Below, piece by piece: positions 9,191 to 16,424 of a stretch of 64,000 nt of DNA. The DNA is from Acidobacteriota bacterium (lineage in GTDB: Bacteria; Acidobacteriota; Vicinamibacteria; Vicinamibacterales; UBA2999), in contig VFZN01000003.1 of assembly GCA_016871195.1 (NCBI GenBank), forward strand, positions 127,902-191,901. The letters are read 5' to 3'. The notes under the pieces were generated by a model. The model was not told the origin of the DNA and made no database searches. It worked only from the letters and a program-made list of their open reading frames with translations. Numbering within the stretch: position 1 is the first letter of the stretch; each line of letters opens with the position of its first letter. Made by a program: the position numbers and the translations under genes.

Positions 9191-10069
9191 ATGCGCCCTA
9201 CCCCATCGCCGTCTGCTCTTGTCGCCTCGCTGCTGTCCCTGCTGGTAGTCGCGGCCTGCAACAGTTCCTCGTCCACCCCAACCGCGCCTACGGCCTCCTC
9301 GACCACGGCCGCGGCCGATGGGTCGACCCTCAAGGTGTCGGCGCCGTCGGGGCTGCTGCCTGCCAGCGGGAGCATGCTCGAATCGCGCAGACCCACCCTG
9401 CAGTGGTCAGAGGTCGCTGGCACCTACGTGCGTGCCAATGTGACCTACGAGCTGCAAGTGTTGCTGAATGGCGCGACAATCGCGGAGATCGCCGTGGCCG
9501 GCACGAGCTATGCTGCCGACAGTGACCTGACGCCGGATACAACCTACGCGTGGCGCGTGCGAGCGAGGCAAGACGCAGCCGTCGGCCCCTGGTCGGAGGC
9601 CGCGACATTCACCACCCCGAAGAGTTTTGCGCCTCGCTCGCTGAACCCGCTGCCGTTCGACCCACCCGCCGCCTGCGGGCCGCTGCCGAACCAACCCGGA
9701 GACCGCATCGCTTGTGTCCGGGCAGTCGCGGCCCTCTCGCCAGAGTGGGGAGCCTGCATGCGTGCGAGCAAGGTCGGCTGCTTCAAGTTCACCCGCCACA
9801 TCGCGCAGGCGCTCGCCGCGGGTGACCCGCGCTGGGGCATGATCTCGAAGAACCCAGGCGACACCCAGTGCACCATGGAAACCTGTGGCGCGCTGCGCGG
9901 TGAAGGATACGGCGAGGATGTTGTCGCCTATCTCCCCGCGCACGATGACACCAACCGATGGATCGGATTTGACGTCGTCCTCGGTGCCGGCGGCAACTCC
10001 CCCGGGGTCAACTGGGGGCAGTTGTCGGCGATCCGTCCCGGCAACCGCTGGGTGCCCGTGCCCTTCTAG
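9191..10069 (+). CDS. Lipoprotein with fibronectin-like repeat and shared C-terminal domain
   Basis: A 292-residue predicted lipoprotein. ATG at 9191 follows GGAGG by 3 bases, and the lipobox VAAC places the lipidated Cys at 23. A Ser/Thr-rich spacer leads to one FN3-like repeat (about residues 45-145, closing WRVRARQ...ATFTTP). The C-terminal domain has ALAAGDPRWGMISKNPG, EDVVAYL, FDVVLGAGG and a final W-V-P-V-P-F. It parallels the C-terminus of the protein at 6932-8143, so the two are probably paralogues. It carries extra Cys residues (ACGP, GCF, TQC, ETCG) that could form disulfides. The role is unknown. Confidence 0.72.
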   Translation: MRPTPSPSALVASLLSLLVVAACNSSSSTPTAPTASSTTAAADGSTLKVSAPSGLLPASGSMLESRRPTLQWSEVAGTYVRANVTYELQVLLNGATIAEIAVAGTSYAADSDLTPDTTYAWRVRARQDAAVGPWSEAATFTTPKSFAPRSLNPLPFDPPAACGPLPNQPGDRIACVRAVAALSPEWGACMRASKVGCFKFTRHIAQALAAGDPRWGMISKNPGDTQCTMETCGALRGEGYGEDVVAYLPAHDDTNRWIGFDVVLGAGGNSPGVNWGQLSAIRPGNRWVPVPF

Positions 10070-10094
10070 GGACGGCACACCGTTTCTCGACTTC

Positions 10095-10126
10095 GCACGG
10101 GCCGGGCAGTGCTGCCCGGCCCGTGC
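10095..10126 (+). terminator. Strong GC hairpin after the lipoprotein gene
   Basis: The arms GCACGGGCCGGGCAG and CTGCCCGGCCCGTGC pair perfectly around a very short centre, leaving 13 or more paired bases after loop opening. It lies 26 bases after the stop at 10069 and before the next gene's -10. There is no clear T-tract, so termination is likely but not certain. Confidence 0.55.
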
Positions 10127-10156
10127 TGCGTACGGTCCGCGGGGCCTCGAAGCCGT

Positions 10157-10162
10157 TACAAT
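10157..10162 (+). promoter_or_regulatory. -10 element (TACAAT) close to methyltransferase start
   Basis: TACAAT ends 9 bases before ATG at 10172. The predicted transcription start falls within about two bases of the start codon, implying a leaderless transcript for the methyltransferase and the genes behind it. Confidence 0.5.
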
Positions 10163-10171
10163 GCTGGTCGC

Positions 10172-10897
10172 ATGGCGACTCAGCCCGACACGTTCTACAA
10201 GAGCTTCTCGGAAAAACAGCTGACCTCGTACGGCAGCGAACGCCGCGGCCGGATCGAACGTCACCGCCTGGCACTGCTGCACCGCTTCGTCACTCCACGC
10301 GGACAGATGTTTGAAATCGGCCCGGGTCACGGGTCGCTGGCCGAGCAGGCTGTCGCGGCTGGCTGGGACTACACCGCCGTGGAGGCCAGTCCCATCCTCG
10401 TCGACGTGCTCAAGCGCAAGGGCCTGCGCGTCATCGAAGCCTGGACCCCGCCCATGCCCATGGCTGACGAGTCGGCCGATGTGGTGTACGCCGACCAGGT
10501 GCTGGAACACATGAGCGGCATCGACGCCGCCCGCGCCTTCACGTCCGAGGCCCTGCGCTGCCTGCGTCCGGGCGGACTCTTCTTCGTCGTGGTGCCCGAT
10601 TACTTGAAGGAACGGACGTTTTTCTGGGACGTCGACTACACCCATAACTTCGTCACGACCGAACGCCGTGTCCGACAATTGTTCAATGACTCGGGATTCC
10701 AGACCTTGCACGTGGAGCGCAGCATCGGCGTCGCCACCGGCATCGGGCGGGATGCCCTCGCCGCATTGGCCCTGCTGGTCAATGTGCCCGGAGTCGATGC
10801 CCTGTCTCGCTACACCGGCACCGAAGAGTTCGTGTTCAAAGTTCGGAAGAACCTGTTTGAAACCCTGACCTTCGTGGCCCGGAAACCCCGGTCGTGA
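10172..10897 (+). CDS. Class I SAM-dependent methyltransferase
   Basis: A 241-residue methyltransferase of the methyltransf_11 type. Motif I is FEIGPGHGSLAE, the acidic end of strand 2 is in AVEASP, and the later motif VYADQVLEHMSG is followed by CLRPGGLFFVVVPD. ATG at 10172 is preferred because a TACAAT promoter element precedes it by 9 bases and the longer frame adds no domain. It begins a plus-strand run with a YbhN-like membrane protein 7 bases downstream. The context suggests methylation of a glycan or lipid intermediate; the substrate is unknown. Confidence 0.85.
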   Translation: MATQPDTFYKSFSEKQLTSYGSERRGRIERHRLALLHRFVTPRGQMFEIGPGHGSLAEQAVAAGWDYTAVEASPILVDVLKRKGLRVIEAWTPPMPMADESADVVYADQVLEHMSGIDAARAFTSEALRCLRPGGLFFVVVPDYLKERTFFWDVDYTHNFVTTERRVRQLFNDSGFQTLHVERSIGVATGIGRDALAALALLVNVPGVDALSRYTGTEEFVFKVRKNLFETLTFVARKPRS

Positions 10898-10904
10898 CCT
10901 GGGC

Positions 10905-11822
10905 GTGATGGCGCGACTCCTGCGGCTCGCGATCACGCTCGGCGTGCTCGCGTGGTTCCTGCGCCGCATCGACCTGTCCGCCACGCTGGCGGCGGTCGCA
11001 GCGCTGCCACTCGCGTCGCTCTCGGCAATGGCGGGCCTGACCGCCGTCGACCGCGGGTTGATGGCGTGGCGATGGATCCTGCTCGTCCGGGCGACGGGCA
11101 TCGAATTGTCGACCAAGTCAGGCCTCTGGATTTTTCTGGTCTCTTCCTTTCTGGGAACGGTCGCCCCGGCGGGCATCGGCGGGGATGTGGCGCGGGCGTG
11201 GGAAATCCGCCAGCGCACAGCGCGCGGCATCGATGCGGTTGCGGCCGGCGCCGTCGACCGTTGGCTGGGCCTCACCTCGGTCGCACTCCTCGGCGGGTAT
11301 GGCCTCGCACGGTGGACGTGGACCATGGACCCCAGGATTACCGTGGCGATGGTCACGCTGGTGGTCCTCACGCTGGTCGGTGCGGTGGCCGGACTGTGGG
11401 CTGACCTCATCCTGCCCCGCGCGCTGCCAGCCCCCTGGCTCACTCACGCCCCCTGGCGACAGCTGCACCAGCTGGCCCTGTCGCTTGGGGCCTTCCGCCA
11501 GCAGTGGCGTATCGTCACAGAAGTGGCCGCGCTGTCGTTGGCCGTGCAAGTGCTCCGGGTGGTCCTTGCCTGGGTCATCGGCCGGGGACTCGGGATTCCC
11601 GTCGGTCTCGACTACTACCTGGTGATTATGCCGGTCGCCATTGTCCTGATCCTGCTGCCGATTTCCATCGGAGGGCTGGGCCCCGCACAAGGGGCTATTG
11701 TGTGGATGATGCAGCCGCTCGGAGTCGATGCCGGCCTGGCCTTCGCCATGGGCACCCTGTTCGTCCTGCTCGGCATCGCAGGCAATCTGCCAGGGGCGGT
11801 ACTGTGGCTCAGGCAGAAATGA
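10905..11822 (+). CDS. YbhN/UPF0104-type membrane protein (LPG synthase transmembrane family)
   Basis: A 305-residue integral membrane protein with about eight hydrophobic helices. The conserved stretch SSFLGTVAPAGIGGDVARAW, the DR pair in AAGAVDRWLGL and the late PISIGGLGPAQGAIV are signatures of the lysylphosphatidylglycerol synthase transmembrane (YbhN/AglD-like) family. Members are thought to flip or handle lipid-linked molecules; no soluble synthase domain is attached here. GTG at 10905 and ATG at 10908 are both possible starts. Neighbouring glycan genes fit a lipid-carrier role, which is inferred. Confidence 0.82.
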   Translation: MMARLLRLAITLGVLAWFLRRIDLSATLAAVAALPLASLSAMAGLTAVDRGLMAWRWILLVRATGIELSTKSGLWIFLVSSFLGTVAPAGIGGDVARAWEIRQRTARGIDAVAAGAVDRWLGLTSVALLGGYGLARWTWTMDPRITVAMVTLVVLTLVGAVAGLWADLILPRALPAPWLTHAPWRQLHQLALSLGAFRQQWRIVTEVAALSLAVQVLRVVLAWVIGRGLGIPVGLDYYLVIMPVAIVLILLPISIGGLGPAQGAIVWMMQPLGVDAGLAFAMGTLFVLLGIAGNLPGAVLWLRQK

Positions 11823-11852
11823 CGCCGGCCGTGGCGCCGGGAGCTTCGCCCC

Positions 11853-11858
11853 TATAAT
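11853..11858 (+). promoter_or_regulatory. -10 element (TATAAT) before CmcI-type gene
   Basis: Perfect TATAAT ends 9 bases before ATG at 11868. A GGAGG lies between them at 11860-11864, so initiation slightly upstream could still give a usable ribosome binding site; otherwise the transcript is leaderless. Confidence 0.55.
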
Positions 11859-11867
11859 CGGAGGCGC

Positions 11868-12593
11868 ATGGCTTTTCTTTCCTCGCTATCCCGTGGAGTC
11901 CTGCATGAACTGAAGACGTTCCGCGGAGCCTTCTACCGCAAGATCGCCCGCGCGAAGGACGATGAGCAGGCGCTGGTGCGAGAGTTCCATCGGCTGTATT
12001 TCGACGCCTCGGCCTTCCATATGACGTGGCGCAACACGCAGTGGATGGGGCACGACATTCTGAAGTGCCCGCTCGACCTCTGGCTGTACCACGAGATTCT
12101 CTTCCGCCTCCGTCCGGCTGTTGTGATTGAAACCGGCACCGCGTTCGGCGGCAGCGCGCACTTCCTCGCCTCGATGATGGATCTGCTACAGCACGGACGC
12201 GTCATCACCATCGATGTGGAGGAACGTCCCGGCCGGTCGACGCACCCGCGAATCACCTACCTCACCGGCTCATCCGTCGCTCCAGACATCGTCAACCAGG
12301 TGCGGACCAGCGTGGGCAGCGACGCTCCGGTGATGGTGCTGCTCGACTCGGACCACCGGCGCGACCATGTGCTGGCCGAACTCGAAACGTATGCGCCCCT
12401 GGTGACGCGGGGCAGCTATCTGGTCGTGGAGGACACGAATCTCAATGGACACCCCGTCCTGCCCGATTACGGCCCCGGCCCCATGGAGGCGATGGAGACC
12501 TTTCTGGCCGGGCGTACCGACTTCGCCCACGACACCGCCATGGACAAGTTCTTCCTGACGTTCAACCCCCGGGGCTGGCTGAAGCGGGCCTGA
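11868..12593 (+). CDS. CmcI/rhamnosyl O-methyltransferase-type methyltransferase
   Basis: A 241-residue protein of the CmcI family, which includes cephalosporin 7-hydroxylase/methyltransferase partners and rhamnosyl O-methyltransferases acting on glycolipids. Visible features are the N-terminal FHMTWRNTQWMGHDILKCPLD, the SAM-binding VVIETGTAFGGSAHF, the acidic VITIDVEE, and the metal-binding-type DSDHRRDHV followed by YLVVEDTNLNG. In a glycan region the likeliest role is O-methylation of a sugar. It is preceded by a TATAAT 9 bases from its start. Confidence 0.83.
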   Translation: MAFLSSLSRGVLHELKTFRGAFYRKIARAKDDEQALVREFHRLYFDASAFHMTWRNTQWMGHDILKCPLDLWLYHEILFRLRPAVVIETGTAFGGSAHFLASMMDLLQHGRVITIDVEERPGRSTHPRITYLTGSSVAPDIVNQVRTSVGSDAPVMVLLDSDHRRDHVLAELETYAPLVTRGSYLVVEDTNLNGHPVLPDYGPGPMEAMETFLAGRTDFAHDTAMDKFFLTFNPRGWLKRA

Positions 12594-12619
12594 CACGCTG
12601 GACGTGCGCAGGCGAGTGG

Positions 12620-12649
12620 TTGCGTTCCCCGATGGAAACCCTGTAAAGT
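12620..12649 (+). promoter_or_regulatory. Promoter of the radical SAM gene
   Basis: TTGCGT (12620-12625) and TAAAGT (12644-12649) are 18 bases apart. The -10 ends 10 bases before ATG at 12660, so the leader is at most a few bases long. Confidence 0.5.
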
Positions 12650-12659
12650 CGAAGGTTAC

Positions 12660-13850
12660 ATGGCTCAGGTCTACGCTGCGAAGTACCTCGCGAAGGCCGC
12701 GCTCAGCGCGCCGCGCGACTTTGTCAGGGCCGCCGTGGCCAACTACACCCCGCTCCACCCGACGGTGTTCATCTTCCACTGCACGTTTGTCTGCGACGCT
12801 CGCTGCGAGATGTGCAGCAACTGGACGCGCGGCAACCGCAAGGAGGACATGACCCTCGAGCAGATCGACCGGGCCTTCTCGTCCCCCCTCTGGAAAGACA
12901 TCGAAAACGCCTCGCTGTCGGGCGGCGAGCCGACCACGCGCAACGACATGGTCGACATCTGCCGCGTGATGATCGACCGCTTCCCCAAGCTGCGCAAGCT
13001 GACGCTCAACACCACCGGCATCACGCACCACCGCGCCATTCCGATGCTGACGAAGGTCGTCGAGCTCTGCCACGAGCGCAACATCATCTTCTCGACCCGG
13101 GTGTCGATCGACGGCGTCAACGACATGCACGGCGAAGTGCGCAACGTCAAGAACGCCTTCGAGAAGGCGGGCAAGACCATCGCCGCCATGCAGGAGCTGC
13201 AGAAGACCTACCGGTTCAACTTCGGCATTTCGTCGACCATCTTCCAGAAGAACCTCGACGATGCCGAGAACATCCTGGCGTGGGCGCGCAAGGAGAAACT
13301 CGACATCGTCTTCAATATGGTGCGCTTCACCGACGCCATGCTGGGCAACGCCGACCTCGAGGGCAAGTATCGCCCCATGGGCGTCGAGGAGCAGCGCATG
13401 CGGAAGTTCTTCCTCGACCGCGTCCGCCAGGACCCGCTGCTCGACGGCCAGAACTACATCTACATGCACTACGCCGACATGATCGCCAACGGCTACCACC
13501 GGATGGCGCCCTGCCCGTTCCAGACGCAGGGCATCATGCTCAACCCGAACGGCGACCTGTTCTTCTGCGAAAACAGCGACATTGTCGGCAATGTCACGAA
13601 GGAAGACCCGGAAGCCATTTACTTCCGCGAAGCGTCGCAGGCCCATCGTCGCCACATCCGTGACGAGAAGTGCCCGACCTGCCTCAGCCCGTGCCAGATG
13701 AATGTGGCTGCGATCAAGCAGGTGGTGCCGTATGCGCGGTTCCTCGTCCGGGCGTCGCTCGAGAAGCGCCGGCCTGGCTCTCAGACGGCACTGCCGGTGC
13801 CGCCACCTCTCCCGTCTCCGTCAGCACCTGCGGCGGGAGCTGATCTCTAG
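12660..13850 (+). CDS. Radical SAM protein with SPASM-like C-terminal cysteines
   Basis: A 396-residue radical SAM enzyme. The [4Fe-4S] motif CxxxCxxC is Cys45, Cys49 and Cys52, followed by the SAM-binding SLSGGEPTTR. The C-terminal part has NPNGDLFFCENSDIVGN and then C-P-T-C-L-S-P-C, resembling an auxiliary cluster domain of SPASM type. Such enzymes modify peptides, sugars or lipids by radical chemistry. It is flanked by methyltransferases within a glycan region, so a sugar or polyprenol-lipid modification is plausible but not shown. A promoter with a very short leader precedes it. Confidence 0.85.
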   Translation: MAQVYAAKYLAKAALSAPRDFVRAAVANYTPLHPTVFIFHCTFVCDARCEMCSNWTRGNRKEDMTLEQIDRAFSSPLWKDIENASLSGGEPTTRNDMVDICRVMIDRFPKLRKLTLNTTGITHHRAIPMLTKVVELCHERNIIFSTRVSIDGVNDMHGEVRNVKNAFEKAGKTIAAMQELQKTYRFNFGISSTIFQKNLDDAENILAWARKEKLDIVFNMVRFTDAMLGNADLEGKYRPMGVEEQRMRKFFLDRVRQDPLLDGQNYIYMHYADMIANGYHRMAPCPFQTQGIMLNPNGDLFFCENSDIVGNVTKEDPEAIYFREASQAHRRHIRDEKCPTCLSPCQMNVAAIKQVVPYARFLVRASLEKRRPGSQTALPVPPPLPSPSAPAAGADL

Positions 13851-13883
13851 CGCTGGCCATGCATCTGCGGGTCTGACTCCCGC

Positions 13884-14642
13884 CTACTTGCGGCAGAACG
13901 CCATCAGGTGCCAGCCCAGTGGCCGCACCCAGGCCGTCGGCAGCGCGTTGAATGCGCCGACAAAGCACGTGTTGAACACCAGCCCCTTCCACCCCTTGTG
14001 CAGGCGCGACTTCACGGGAAACCGCTCGGGCATAATCTGCACCTCGGCAAACGGCGTCAGCATCGCGCGATACTCGGCGATGGAGAACAGGCGCAGGCCC
14101 GGCGCGTCCTCGTGCTCGAGTGTAACTTTCATCACCTTCGACAGGGCATTGAGCCACGACACGCGGTTGTAGACCATGAAGATGGCCTGCCCGCCCGGCT
14201 TGAGCACGCGGTGCGCCTCGCGAATCAGTTGAGCCGGGTCTGAGGTGTACTGCACCACGCCGTGTGCGTAGACCACATCGAAGGTGTTGTCTGGAAATGG
14301 CAGCGCCTCACCATTGGCCGTGCGCAAGTCGACCGGCGTCAGACCGTGCGCTTTGAAGTTTTTCCGGGCCAGATCGATGGCCGTCTGTGACAGGTCGACG
14401 CCGGTGACCTGCGCACCACCGCGGGCGAAGCGCACCAGGTCGGTGCCGATGCCGCAGCCGATTTCCAGCACGGTCTTGCCGCCAAAGCCATGCGCAAAAT
14501 CGACCAGCCGCGGCAGGTAGTGCAGCTTGTCGAATCGGTAGTCGTCCAGGTCGTCGAAGAACGCGCGGGTGCCGACCGGCGCGTCGGTCATTTCCAGATC
14601 GTGAATGCGCGTGTTCCAGTAGGCCGTAATCTCGGGGATCAC
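13884..14642 (-). CDS. Class I SAM-dependent methyltransferase
   Basis: A 252-residue methyltransferase. Motif I is VLEIGCGIGTDLVRFA, followed by GVDLSQ, the intermediate motif DVVYAHGVVQYTSD and LKPGGQAIFMVYN. The N-terminal ITAYWNTRIHD is typical of small-molecule or sugar methyltransferases related to UbiE. The start is GTG, 27 bases from the divergent GlpD-like gene; a TACGAT element on the minus strand ends 8 bases upstream. The downstream radical SAM gene converges on it with a 33-base gap. The substrate is unknown. Confidence 0.82.
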   Translation of the reverse strand: MIPEITAYWNTRIHDLEMTDAPVGTRAFFDDLDDYRFDKLHYLPRLVDFAHGFGGKTVLEIGCGIGTDLVRFARGGAQVTGVDLSQTAIDLARKNFKAHGLTPVDLRTANGEALPFPDNTFDVVYAHGVVQYTSDPAQLIREAHRVLKPGGQAIFMVYNRVSWLNALSKVMKVTLEHEDAPGLRLFSIAEYRAMLTPFAEVQIMPERFPVKSRLHKGWKGLVFNTCFVGAFNALPTAWVRPLGWHLMAFCRK

Positions 14643-14650
14643 AATTCCCT

Positions 14651-14660
14651 ATCGTACAAT
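14651..14660. promoter_or_regulatory. Overlapping divergent -10 elements
   Basis: On the plus strand TACAAT (14655-14660) ends 9 bases before ATG at 14670. On the minus strand TACGAT (14656-14651) ends 8 bases before GTG at 14642. The elements overlap by two bases around GTAC. The two polymerase sites are therefore mutually exclusive, and both transcripts are predicted to be leaderless. Confidence 0.55.
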
Positions 14661-14669
14661 GCGGCCGGT

Positions 14670-16304
14670 ATGGTGCGCGACCTCACCCGACTGGCGGACA
14701 CCCGCTGGGACCTGCTGGTCGTGGGCGCAGGCATCTACGGGTGCGCCGTTGCCTGCGATGCTGCCCGCCGCGGGCTGCAGGTGGCCCTCATCGACCGTGG
14801 CGACCTCGGCAGCGGGGCGTCGTTCCACAGCCTCAAGACCGTCCACGGCGGACTGCGCTCGCTGCAGTCGCTCAATCTGGTGCAGATGCGCCGGTTCATC
14901 CGCGAGCGCCGGGCCCTGGCGCGCACGGCTCCCCACCTGCTGCGGCCCCTGTCCTTCCTAGTCCCCACGGCCCGGGCCCCGCAGCGATCGGCCTGGGTCA
15001 TGCGTCGGGCGCTCGCCCTCAACGATCTCATCGCCAACGACCGCAACGACGGCATCCGTGACACGTCCCTGCACCTGCCCCACGGTGACGTGCTCGACCG
15101 CGCGCAGGCCCTGCGGCACCTGACGGCTCTCGACCCCGACGGCATCACGGGCGCCGGGCGCTGGTGGGATTATCAGATGGTCTACGCCGAGCGCGTGCAC
15201 CTGGCCCATGCCCTTACGGCGGCAGCCCACGGGGCCTGCATCGCCTCGTATGTGGCCGCCACTGGCCTGCTGCGCGACCACGAGGCCGTCTGCGGCATCA
15301 CGGGCCACGACCGGCAGGGCGACCAGCGGTTCGACATCCGGGCCCGCCTCGTCATCAACACCACAGGAGCTTCGTCGGGCGAGGTGGCCCGCTGGGCACA
15401 AGCGACGGCCACCTCTGCGCCCGCCCCACTGCTCTCGCGTGCCATGAATCTCGTGCTCGACCTGCCGGCCGAGGTGCATGCCCAGGGCGGGCGTGTCGAT
15501 GGACGCTTCCTGTTCCTCGTGCCCTGGGGCCTCTGGACGATGCTCGGCACGAGCCACGATGTGTCGCCAACCCGCGAGGGTATGCCTGTCGTCACCGGTG
15601 CCGACGTCGACCAGTTCATCGCGGACGGACGCCGGGCCTTCCCCCGAGCCGGTATCGCCCGCGACCGCGTGCGACTGGTGCACCGGGGACTGCTGCCGAT
15701 GACCTCCGGCCAGGGCACGCAGGTCTCGCTCGTCAAGGAAAGCGCCGTGGTCGACCATGCCGACAGCGGAGCCCCTGGCCTCATCTCGGTGCACAGTGTG
15801 CGCTACACGACCGCCCGCCACACCGCCGAGGAGGCTGTGACACGCGCGTTCAAGGTGCTGGGCTATGACACGCCGCCGGCCTCGACGACCGACAGTGCGC
15901 CGCTCGTCGGTGGCGACATCGCCGACCTCGCCGCCCACGACGCTGCCGTTGCGCACGCCGCGGGACGGCTGCTCAGCGCCGAGCACGTCGCCCGCGTGTC
16001 GCGCGCCTACGGCACAGACGCGTTCGACGTCATCGCCCGGATGCAGCACACCCCTGCCCTCGCGCAGCCGCTGAGTGAGGCGTGCCCGGTGACCGGTGCC
16101 GAGGTGATGCACGCCGTGGAGTTTGAAGGCGCGGTCACGCTGGCCGACGCCCTCATCCGTCGCACATCAGCCGGCACGTCGGGCTGCCCCGATGACGCGG
16201 CCCTGTCGGCCGCAGCGGCGCTCGTGGGCGCGCATCAGGCGTGGCCAGTGGAACGTCAGCGGCGTGAGCAGGATGCCGTACGCGAGTTCTATCGGGTGAC
16301 GTAG
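14670..16304 (+). CDS. FAD-dependent glycerol-3-phosphate dehydrogenase-like oxidoreductase
   Basis: A 544-residue GlpD-type flavoprotein. The dinucleotide-binding motif is VVGAGIYGCAVACDAARRG and the substrate-region motif is FHSLKTVHGGLRSLQ, where GlpD usually has SSRLIHGGLRYLE. The C-terminal helical domain, with EFEGAVTLADALIRRT, is the DAO_C domain of GlpD. The family oxidises glycerol-3-phosphate at the inner membrane and passes electrons to quinone. Departures in the HGG region, and its place beside methyltransferases and an asparagine synthetase, leave a special substrate possible. ATG at 14670 is set by the promoter element 9 bases upstream. Confidence 0.8.
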   Translation: MVRDLTRLADTRWDLLVVGAGIYGCAVACDAARRGLQVALIDRGDLGSGASFHSLKTVHGGLRSLQSLNLVQMRRFIRERRALARTAPHLLRPLSFLVPTARAPQRSAWVMRRALALNDLIANDRNDGIRDTSLHLPHGDVLDRAQALRHLTALDPDGITGAGRWWDYQMVYAERVHLAHALTAAAHGACIASYVAATGLLRDHEAVCGITGHDRQGDQRFDIRARLVINTTGASSGEVARWAQATATSAPAPLLSRAMNLVLDLPAEVHAQGGRVDGRFLFLVPWGLWTMLGTSHDVSPTREGMPVVTGADVDQFIADGRRAFPRAGIARDRVRLVHRGLLPMTSGQGTQVSLVKESAVVDHADSGAPGLISVHSVRYTTARHTAEEAVTRAFKVLGYDTPPASTTDSAPLVGGDIADLAAHDAAVAHAAGRLLSAEHVARVSRAYGTDAFDVIARMQHTPALAQPLSEACPVTGAEVMHAVEFEGAVTLADALIRRTSAGTSGCPDDAALSAAAALVGAHQAWPVERQRREQDAVREFYRVT

Positions 16305-16424
16305 CGGCGCCGGCCGCCCCGACGATAATCGAGCGACGGTCTGGCTTCCCATCGCGCAGCACCGATCCTCAGGCGACAGCACGATAGCAGTCGGCCCCGA
16401 TGCCTGCACGCAACAGCCGCCGCG

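Noticed and set aside
16305-16424. Possible small gene between the GlpD-like and asnB genes
   Set aside because: Only short shadow frames are present, without ribosome binding sites or domains.
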